Shown here: positions 1 to 5,333 of the stretch, one piece after another
Layout: every line of letters begins with the position of its first letter
Numbering within the stretch: the stretch's first letter is position 1
Origin: an uncultured Collinsella sp.
Lineage (GTDB): Bacteria > Actinomycetota > Coriobacteriia > Coriobacteriales > Coriobacteriaceae
Assembly: GCA_902478945.1 (NCBI GenBank)
Contig: CABSMX010000113.1
Location: 1-5,333 of the forward strand
Direction of reading: 5' to 3'
Length of the DNA: 5,333 nucleotides
Notes under the pieces: model-generated
Databases searched by the model: none
What the model saw: only the letters and a program-made list of their open reading frames with translations
Told to the model about the DNA's origin: nothing
Made by a program: the position numbers and the translations under genes

Positions 1-27
1 GCAGCGTCAGATGTGTATAAGAGACAG
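1..27 (+). other. Nextera (Tn5) Read 1 adapter remnant
   Basis: Bases 1-8 (GCAGCGTC) are the end of the Nextera Read 1 overhang. Bases 9-27 are the full 19-base Tn5 mosaic end AGATGTGTATAAGAGACAG. This is library adapter that was not trimmed, not genome. It supplies an ATG at position 11 that is in frame with the phosphatase gene and would give a false N terminus MCIRDS. Read on the other strand, the same bases give a false C terminus ending LSLIHI. Genomic sequence begins at about base 28. Confidence 0.98.
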
Positions 28-28
28 T

Positions 29-1489
29 CCCATAGCCCCGGCATCCGAGGTTGCGCCCGCGTCTACGCCGGCGCCCGAGCCTATAGACGTCAGCCCGCAA
101 GATGACGAGTCGACCGCCCGCGTGTCCGAGGAGCCCGACTCCCCGGACACCGGCGATTCCGAATCAAACGCCGAGACCGACACCGTCTCTCCCGGTGACA
201 CCGCCGAGATCGACGTTGCTGCCGTTGAGGCCAAGCTCAAAGACCCCGGCTCGACCATGAGCTTTGAGCCCCTGACCGAGGAGCGCATCGAGACCGACTC
301 GACCTATGATGCCGGTACCACCACGCAACTCATGTGGGGCGCCCGCTCCGACGTTGGCTGCGTGCGCCCGCACAATGAGGATTCCTACCTGGTGCAGTCG
401 CCGCTCTTTTGCGTATGCGACGGCATGGGCGGTCACGCCGCCGGCGAGGTGGCCTCTTCTATCGCCGTCGAGACTATTGCCAAAACGGCCCCGCAGTCCG
501 CCGACGCAGCACGCTTGGCCGCAGCCGTCGAGGCCGCTAACGCCGCCGTAATCGAGGCCGCCTTGAACGGCCTGGGCAAGCCCGGCATGGGCTGCACAGC
601 CACTTGCGCCTATATCGAAAACGACACGCTCGCCATCGCCCACGTGGGCGACTCGCGCGCCTACCTACTCCACGAGGGCACGCTCATCCGCGTGACCCGC
701 GACCACTCCTATGTGGAAGAACTCGTGGACGCCGGCGAGATCACGGCAGACGAGGCTCGCGTCCACCCCAACCGTTCGGTCATCACCCGCGCACTGGGCT
801 CGGACCCCGCCATGTATGCCGACCACTTCACTCTGCATATCGAGGAAGGCGACCGCCTGATCCTGTGCTCCGACGGCCTCTCGAGCATGATTCCCGATAG
901 CGATATCGAGAACATCGCCACGCAGTCCTCAACCGCGCAAATCTGCGTCGACAACCTAGTGGACGCGGCGCTTGCCGCCGGCGGCCACGACAACGTGACC
1001 GTAGTAGTCGTTGACCTGGTTGACGATGGCGTCATGCGCGAGGCGCAACGCGTGCGTCGCCGCAACGTTACCATCGCCGCCATTCTGGCCCTCGTCTTTG
1101 TGCTGGCAGCTGGCATCTGGGCCTACACGGGTGTCACCGGCTCGTACTACCTGGGTACCTACCAGGGCAATGTCGCCGTCTGGCGCGGCCTGCCCGGCAA
1201 GCCACTCGGACTCAAGCTCCACTGGCTCGAAAGCGAAACCAGCATCAAGCTGTCCGACCTGCCCGAAGACACGCAAAACCGCCTCAAGGCGGGCATTCCG
1301 CAAACAAGTGTCGACGATGCGCAGGACACGATATCCAAGTACCGCCACCAGATCGACGAGGAGCAGACCCGCCAGGTGATCGACGCGCAAACGATTCGCG
1401 ACAACACCAATCAGGGATCGACCTCCGAATCAGATTCCGAGAAAACCGCCGAACAGTCCGCCGAGGCCGAAGCCTCCGATAAGAATTAG
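29..1489 (+). CDS. pstP: PP2C-type Ser/Thr protein phosphatase, membrane-anchored (PstP-like), 5'-partial
   Basis: Metal-dependent (Mn/Mg) phosphatase that removes phosphate from Ser/Thr residues, expected to oppose the kinase encoded downstream. The frame is open from the adapter junction to the TAG at 1487-1489. Counting from the first genuine codon (base 29) there are 486 residues. Residues 1 to about 97 are rich in Pro, Ala, Ser, Asp and Glu and look disordered. The PP2C domain covers about 100-330 with the expected motifs: RPHNED (113-118), DGMGG (131-135), HVGDSRAYLL (205-214), CSDGLS (280-285) and GGHDNVTVVVV (318-328). By recalled alignment to mycobacterial PstP, the metal-site aspartates are D131, D208, D282 and D321. 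An RRR stop-transfer signal (343-345) precedes one membrane helix (about 347-367). An outside domain of about 85 residues follows, containing GNVAVWRG, and then an acidic Ser/Glu-rich tail. The true start is lost: the ATG at 11 is adapter, and the in-frame ATGs at 257 and 332 lack a clear ribosome binding site. The next gene starts 16 bases downstream, which fits an operon. Confidence 0.95.
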   Translation, partial: PIAPASEVAPASTPAPEPIDVSPQDDESTARVSEEPDSPDTGDSESNAETDTVSPGDTAEIDVAAVEAKLKDPGSTMSFEPLTEERIETDSTYDAGTTTQLMWGARSDVGCVRPHNEDSYLVQSPLFCVCDGMGGHAAGEVASSIAVETIAKTAPQSADAARLAAAVEAANAAVIEAALNGLGKPGMGCTATCAYIENDTLAIAHVGDSRAYLLHEGTLIRVTRDHSYVEELVDAGEITADEARVHPNRSVITRALGSDPAMYADHFTLHIEEGDRLILCSDGLSSMIPDSDIENIATQSSTAQICVDNLVDAALAAGGHDNVTVVVVDLVDDGVMREAQRVRRRNVTIAAILALVFVLAAGIWAYTGVTGSYYLGTYQGNVAVWRGLPGKPLGLKLHWLESETSIKLSDLPEDTQNRLKAGIPQTSVDDAQDTISKYRHQIDEEQTRQVIDAQTIRDNTNQGSTSESDSEKTAEQSAEAEASDKN

Positions 1490-1490
1490 A

Positions 1491-1497
1491 AAGGGAG
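1491..1497 (+). promoter_or_regulatory. Ribosome binding site of the rodA-pbpA fusion gene
   Basis: AAGGGAG ends eight bases before the ATG at 1506, a normal Shine-Dalgarno spacing. This decides the start. The in-frame GTG at 1497 would add three residues (MPL), but it overlaps the purine run itself and so would have no usable spacing. Confidence 0.8.
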
Positions 1498-1505
1498 TGC
1501 CGCTT

Positions 1506-4376
1506 ATGAGTCGCCGCAACACCGAGCTGCTCTTGCTCATCGCCTCGGCGTTCCCCGTCATCCTGCTGTATGCGATGTACGTCCTCACCGCGGGCGCTGC
1601 CATCTCCTTTGAGACGCTCGCCGTACCGATCGGCCTCTTTGCCGCCTTTGCCGCGGCCCACATTGCCGTGCGCATCTTGGCGCCCGGTGCCGACCCTGCC
1701 ATCCTGCCCATCGTATTTATACTTTCGGGCATCGGCATCACGTTCGTGACGCGTCTCGCCCCCGCTCTCGCCATCTCACAGCTCATCATCCTGTTTGTCT
1801 CGGTGGCCCTGATGGTGGGAACGCTCGCGTTGGTTAAGAACCTCGACGTGGTCATGCGCTACAAGTACACCTTTGGCATCATCGGCATCATTCTGCTGAT
1901 GCTGCCTATCTTTATCGGCACCACGATCTCGGGCTCCAAGCTGTGGATTCGCATCGCGGGCTTTACCATCCAGCCCGGCGAGTTCGCCAAGGTCTTTATC
2001 GTCCTGTTCCTGGCCGGCTACCTGGCCGAGAACCGCGAGCTGCTCTCCATCTCCAACCGCAAGATCTTGAGCTTTAAGATCCCTCGCCTGCGACTGCTGC
2101 TGCCGCTGTTTGCCGTGTGGGGTGTGTGCCTGCTCGTCGTCGTCTTCGAACGCGACCTGGGTTCGGCCGTGCTGTTCTACACCATCTTCTTGCTGATGCT
2201 CTACGTTGCCACGGGGCGCTTTTCGTATGTCGTTATCGGCCTTGCGCTCTTAGCTGTCGGAGCCGTGGGCGCCTACAAGTTCCTGTCGCACGTTCAGGTG
2301 CGTTTCCAGGTTTGGGTCGATCCGTTTAAGGACGCCCAGGGCCAGGGCTACCAGATCGTCCAGTCGCTCTTCTCGCTTGCCGATGGCGGTCTGGTCGGTG
2401 TTGGCATCGGCAACGGCATGGCCAACAACATCCCTGTCGTCGAGTCTGACTTTATCTTCTCGGCTATCGGCGAGGAGATGGGCCTTTTGGGCGGCGGCGC
2501 CGTGCTCATCCTGTTTATGCTCTTTGCCGTGCGTGGCCTCACCACGGCTGCCCGCGCTAAATCCGACCTCGCCGCCTTTAGCGCCACGGGCCTTACGGCC
2601 GCCATCAGCTTCCAGGCCTTCTTGATCGTTGGCGGCGTAACTCGCCTGATCCCGCTGACCGGCGTCACCCTGCCCTTTATGAGCCAGGGCGGCTCCTCTC
2701 TGCTGGCGAGCTTTATCATCGTCGCGCTCCTGCTGCGCGCCGGTGACGAGGCGACCGGACGCGAGGCCGAGCTTACCGGCACCGGCACCATGGCCGCCAT
2801 CACCGATGATCAGGTCGCATCTGCCGCCGCCCCGACGGGCACGCGCTTTGCCACCTCGTCTTCCTACGGCAGCGGCAGCCATTCCGTCGGCTCGCGCATG
2901 CGCCGTCGCCTGCTCGACACGCCTGAATCCGGTGTGCTCGGCCGCGTTGCGCTCGCCAACCGTCTAACCCGTGCGGTGCTCGCCTTTACGGCGCTGTTCG
3001 CCATCCTTATCGGCAACCTCACCTATGTCCAGGTCATCAAGGCCAAGGACTATCAGGACATGCCGACCAACAACCACACCATCGCCCGCTCCAAGTACAT
3101 CCAGCGCGGTTCCATCATCACGTCCGACGGCGTGACGCTGGCCGAGTCGCTGCAGCAGGAGGACGGCACCTATGTACGCTCCTACCCCAACGGTAACCTA
3201 GCAGCGCACGTGGTTGGCTACGTGAGCCAGCAGTATGGCACCGCCGCCATCGAGAGCGTCATGAACGACACGCTCACCGGCTCTAAGGATTACTCCAGCT
3301 GGAACAACGCCATCGCGTCGCTCGCGGGCCAGACCCAGCCGGGCAACACCGCCAAGCTCACCATCGACTCGCGTATCCAGACGGCGGCCGAGCAGGCACT
3401 CAAGGGCTTTAAGGGCGCTGTAGTGGTCATCGACCCGCGTACCGGCGCGGTGCTCGCATGTGCCAGCTCGCCCACCTACGACAACACCAACATCGATGCC
3501 CTGCTGCAGACGGGCGGCGGCGAGGACGGCTCCATGTACAATCGCGCCATGGACGCGCTGTACACGCCGGGCTCAACGTTTAAGGTCGTTACGCTTTCCG
3601 CGGCACTCGAGACCGGTACCGCCAGCCTTTCCAGCACCTACCAGGCGCCCGGCTCCATGGACATCGGCAACGCACCGGTCACCAACTATGCCAACGAGAG
3701 CTACGGCACCATCAGCCTGCAGCAGGCCTTTGCCGTGTCCTCCAACGTCGTCTTTGGCCAGGTGGCAAACGAAGTTGGCGCAAACACGCTCGTACAGTTT
3801 GCCAACGCCTTTGGCTACGGCCAAAAGCTCGGCCAGGACCTGACCTCCGCGGCCTCCATCATGGCCGACCCGTCGCTCATGACCGAGTGGGAAACCGCCT
3901 GGGCCGGCGCCGGCCAGCCTGTCGGCATGGACCATACGCCCGGCCCGCAGACCACCGTCATGCAAAACGCCGTGATTGCCGCCGCCATCGCTAACAGCGG
4001 CGTGGTCATGGACCCGTACTTTGTAGCCCAGGTACTCGCCCCGGACGGAACCGTGGTCAAGACCACGCAGTCCCGCTCGCTGGGTCAGGCCGTCAGCTCC
4101 GCCACGGCCGACCAGGTCAAGCAGGCCATGCTTGCCGTCGTCCAGTCCGGCACCGGCACCGATGCCCAGATCCCAGGCGTCAAGGTCGCCGGCAAGACCG
4201 GCTCGGCCGAGACCGGCGGCACCAACGTCAACTCGATGTTCGTTGGCTTTGCACCTTACGATTCACCCACGGTCGCCATCTCGGTGGCCTTGGAGGATTA
4301 CGACAAGCATGACGTCAAAGCCGCCAAGATCGCCGGCATCGTCCTGACCGCGGCGCTTGCCGCACAGGGAGCGTGA
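1506..4376 (+). CDS. rodA-pbpA: Fused SEDS glycosyltransferase (RodA) - class B penicillin-binding protein (PbpA-like)
   Basis: A 956-residue membrane protein that joins lipid II polymerisation (SEDS half) to peptidoglycan cross-linking (transpeptidase half). Residues 1 to about 411 form the RodA/FtsW part, with roughly 12 hydrophobic helices. Family signatures are WIRIAGF...QPGEFAK (147-162), FERDLGSA (214-221), the large outside loop with DPFKDAQGQGYQIVQS, and TLPFMSQGGSS (388-398). D276, just before GQGYQ, aligns from memory with the catalytic Asp of SEDS enzymes. A hydrophilic linker (about 412-486) leads to one more helix (487-508). The outside PBP half starts with a short PbpA-like pedestal (IQRGSI, SYPNGNLAAHVVGY). 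Its transpeptidase domain (about 635-950) has all three catalytic motifs: STFK with nucleophile S690 (base 3573), SSN at 745-747 and KTG at 897-899. Most relatives encode the two halves as separate adjacent genes (rodA, pbpA). Here there is no stop, frameshift or ribosome binding site between them. An even number of SEDS helices leaves the linker in the cytoplasm, as the PBP helix requires. Both halves appear active. Confidence 0.95.
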   Translation: MSRRNTELLLLIASAFPVILLYAMYVLTAGAAISFETLAVPIGLFAAFAAAHIAVRILAPGADPAILPIVFILSGIGITFVTRLAPALAISQLIILFVSVALMVGTLALVKNLDVVMRYKYTFGIIGIILLMLPIFIGTTISGSKLWIRIAGFTIQPGEFAKVFIVLFLAGYLAENRELLSISNRKILSFKIPRLRLLLPLFAVWGVCLLVVVFERDLGSAVLFYTIFLLMLYVATGRFSYVVIGLALLAVGAVGAYKFLSHVQVRFQVWVDPFKDAQGQGYQIVQSLFSLADGGLVGVGIGNGMANNIPVVESDFIFSAIGEEMGLLGGGAVLILFMLFAVRGLTTAARAKSDLAAFSATGLTAAISFQAFLIVGGVTRLIPLTGVTLPFMSQGGSSLLASFIIVALLLRAGDEATGREAELTGTGTMAAITDDQVASAAAPTGTRFATSSSYGSGSHSVGSRMRRRLLDTPESGVLGRVALANRLTRAVLAFTALFAILIGNLTYVQVIKAKDYQDMPTNNHTIARSKYIQRGSIITSDGVTLAESLQQEDGTYVRSYPNGNLAAHVVGYVSQQYGTAAIESVMNDTLTGSKDYSSWNNAIASLAGQTQPGNTAKLTIDSRIQTAAEQALKGFKGAVVVIDPRTGAVLACASSPTYDNTNIDALLQTGGGEDGSMYNRAMDALYTPGSTFKVVTLSAALETGTASLSSTYQAPGSMDIGNAPVTNYANESYGTISLQQAFAVSSNVVFGQVANEVGANTLVQFANAFGYGQKLGQDLTSAASIMADPSLMTEWETAWAGAGQPVGMDHTPGPQTTVMQNAVIAAAIANSGVVMDPYFVAQVLAPDGTVVKTTQSRSLGQAVSSATADQVKQAMLAVVQSGTGTDAQIPGVKVAGKTGSAETGGTNVNSMFVGFAPYDSPTVAISVALEDYDKHDVKAAKIAGIVLTAALAAQGA
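2739..2963 (+). other. Linker between the RodA and PBP halves
   Basis: About 75 residues (412-486 of the fusion), rich in Gly, Ala, Ser, Thr and Arg. It begins RAGDEATGREAELTG and ends with basic MRRRLLDTPESG before the PBP membrane helix. Its position implies a cytoplasmic location. Two in-frame ATGs lie inside (2790 and 2898). Neither has a purine-rich ribosome binding site at a usable distance, so separate translation of the PBP half is not supported. The many Ser/Thr residues could be kinase targets, but no site can be named from sequence. Confidence 0.75.
4366..4371 (+). promoter_or_regulatory. Shine-Dalgarno-like AGGGAG inside the 3' end of rodA-pbpA
   Basis: AGGGAG lies four bases before an ATG at 4376 and ten bases before an ATG at 4382. 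It nearly matches the AAGGGAG that serves the fusion gene. It also encodes part of the last residues (AQGA), so it could be a coincidence of coding. Confidence 0.35.
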
Positions 4377-4426
4377 TGCCCATGATCGAATCGGACACCC
4401 GAGGCGCGCCGCGGCCGAAGAGCTAG
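4376..4426 (+). CDS. Possible 16-residue translationally coupled ORF (unknown)
   Basis: The stop of the fusion gene overlaps an ATG as TGATG, with AGGGAG four bases upstream of that ATG. The frame runs MPMIESDTRGAPRPKS and then TAG. I recognise no family. The peptide is short and has no membrane helix or clear motif. It could be a coupled leader that hands ribosomes toward the kinase gene, the relic of an old gene start, or chance. The only support is the TGATG overlap plus a ribosome binding site. Confidence 0.2.
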   Translation: MPMIESDTRGAPRPKS

Positions 4427-4508
4427 CGTCAAAGCGCCACACGGCCCCAGCGGCCACATCGTAGGTACTACACACATCGTTGAGCGAATAGTTATGTTAG
4501 GAGCAGGA
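4377..4508 (+). other. Spacer between rodA-pbpA and the kinase gene
   Basis: This 132-base gap is long compared with the 16-base gap upstream. Its first two thirds are GC-rich and its last 35 bases are more AT-rich. No hairpin followed by a T run is present, so no intrinsic terminator is seen. No paired -35/-10 elements at usable spacing could be found. The short inverted repeat GTAG-GTA-CTAC (4461-4471) is too small to interpret. Read-through transcription from the upstream genes is the simplest view. Confidence 0.6.
4499..4503 (+). promoter_or_regulatory. Ribosome binding site of the kinase gene
   Basis: AGGAG sits five bases before the ATG at 4509. An alternative in-frame ATG at 4494 would add MLGAG, but it has no purine-rich site upstream and its first codons overlap this AGGAG. 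The ATG at 4509 is therefore preferred. Confidence 0.8.
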
Positions 4509-5321
4509 ATGGAACAGAGGGTCCTCGGGGGAAGATACCTCCTCAAGGATAAGGTGGGAACAGGCGGCATGGCGACCGTCTACCGTGCACAGGACCAGGT
4601 CCTCGACCGCACGGTAGCCGTCAAGATTATGCTGCCGCAGTATGCCGGCGACGCAACCTTCGCCGCACGCTTTAAGCAGGAGGCCCAGGCAGCAGCCGGT
4701 CTCTCCTCCCCCTATATCGTGGGCGTCTACGATTGGGGCAAGGACGGCGACACCTATTACATCGTCATGGAGTACCTGCGCGGAACCGACCTTAAGAGCG
4801 GCATCAAGAGCCACGGCGCCCTCGACCCCAAGAAGGTCGCCCAGATCGGCTCGCAGATCAGCTCCGCGCTTTCGGTCGCCCACAAGCACGAGATCATCCA
4901 CCGCGACATTAAGCCGCAGAACATCATGGTGCTGCCCGACGGCAACATCAAGGTGATGGACTTTGGCATCGCGCGCGCCAAGAACAGCCACCTCACGCAA
5001 GACAACAACGTTCTGGGAACCGCCCACTACGTCAGCCCCGAGCAGACCCGTGGTCAGGACCTCGGCCCCACCTCGGATATCTACTCGCTGGGCGTCGTGA
5101 TGTACGAGTGCGCCACCGGCCGCGTTCCCTTTGACGGTGACGATGCTATCTCGGTCGCACTCAAGCAGGTCAACGAGCTGCCTATTCCGCCGAGCCAGAT
5201 CAACTCCGGTGTCGACGCCGACCTTGAGCGCATCATCCTCAAGTGCATGGAGAAGGACCCCGCAAACCGCTTCCAGACCGCCGACGAGCTGCGTCAGGTG
5301 CTCAACAGCTACCTGTCGGGC
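4509..5321 (+). CDS. pknB: Ser/Thr protein kinase, PknB-like, 3'-partial (kinase domain only)
   Basis: Transfers phosphate from ATP to Ser/Thr of target proteins. In this gene neighbourhood it is expected to be a cell-wall-sensing kinase. The 271 genuine residues hold an essentially complete Hanks-type kinase domain: glycine loop GTGGMATVY (17-25), ATP-binding K39 in VAVK, helix-C E58, catalytic HRDIKPQN (131-138), DFG (151-153), SPE (176-178), DIYSLG (190-195) and R254 in the late NRFQTADEL stretch. Activation-loop T163 matches from memory the first regulatory Thr of mycobacterial PknB, while the second position is Asp (D165). The start at 4509 follows AGGAG at good spacing. The frame runs off the contig, and the last four apparent residues (LSLI) are adapter. 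The expected juxtamembrane region, membrane helix and outside PASTA repeats are not in the window, so the PknB label rests on the kinase domain and context. A PknA-like kinase without PASTA repeats is the main alternative. Confidence 0.93.
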
Positions 5322-5333
5322 CTGTCTCTTATA
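5322..5333 (-). other. Nextera (Tn5) mosaic-end adapter remnant
   Basis: The last 12 bases, CTGTCTCTTATA, equal the first 12 bases of the reverse complement of the Tn5 mosaic end. They are in frame with the kinase and add a false LSLI. Real sequence ends at about base 5321. Too little is present to tell which Nextera overhang followed. Confidence 0.95.

Noticed and set aside
388..1390. Opposite-strand and shifted open frames of 80-210 codons across the window
   Set aside because: They overlap genes with full catalytic motifs, have no family motifs and arise from the GC-rich third-codon bias.
1497..1505. GTG at 1497 as the start of the RodA-PBP gene
   Set aside because: It overlaps the AAGGGAG ribosome binding site and leaves no spacing; the ATG at 1506 has ideal spacing.
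2670..2700. Gln instead of Tyr in the SEDS signature (FMSQGGSS rather than SYGGSS)
   Set aside because: I recall Gln at this place in actinobacterial RodA/FtsW proteins, so it is probably lineage-normal rather than a defect.
2776..4161. Repeat of CCGGCACCGGCACC at 2776 and 4148
   Set aside because: Both copies encode short Gly-Thr runs with the preferred codons; chance from codon bias is enough.
4400..4460. Terminator in the GC-rich part of the spacer
   Set aside because: GC-rich palindromic bits (GGCGCGCC, GGCC pairs) are present but form no clear single stem with a following T run.
4470..4500. Promoter for the kinase gene (TTGAGC at 4480, TATGTT at 4493)
   Set aside because: The two hexamers each match consensus only 4 of 6, and they are about 7 bases apart instead of about 17. 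No other pairing fits.

Overview
The window looks like one complete contig from a high-GC Gram-positive bacterium (Actinomycetota). It is most likely from the class Coriobacteriia, with a Collinsella-like gut actinobacterium as my best guess. The class rests on the gene order, the actinobacterial look of all three proteins, and GC-rich codons combined with an unusual liking for TTT over TTC at phenylalanine. The genus is a guess from memory, not a search result. Both ends of the contig carry Illumina Nextera (Tn5 mosaic-end) adapter sequence, so the first 27 and last 12 bases are not biological.

Layout, all on the + strand. 1-27: adapter. 29-1489: a PP2C-type Ser/Thr protein phosphatase of the PstP type, missing its true N terminus, with a long disordered N-terminal region, a complete catalytic domain, one membrane helix and an outside domain. 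1506-4376: a 956-residue natural fusion of a 12-helix SEDS glycosyltransferase (RodA) with a class B penicillin-binding protein (PbpA-like transpeptidase). 4377-4508: a 132-base spacer with no convincing promoter or terminator but with a possible 16-codon coupled ORF. 4509-5321: the N-terminal kinase domain of a PknB-like Ser/Thr kinase, cut by the contig end. 5322-5333: adapter.

This is the conserved actinobacterial pstP-rodA-pbpA-pkn cluster, in which a kinase/phosphatase pair is encoded with the enzymes that polymerise and cross-link peptidoglycan. The kinase is expected to sense cell-wall state and phosphorylate wall and division proteins. The phosphatase reverses this. The RodA-PBP fusion would polymerise lipid II and cross-link the new strand in one polypeptide.

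I do not see an undescribed defence, mobile or RNA system here. The points most worth a second look are the SEDS-PBP fusion, the N-terminal extension of the phosphatase, an Asp at the position of the second activation-loop Thr of PknB, the coupled mini-ORF in the spacer, and the adapter artefacts, which create false protein termini.
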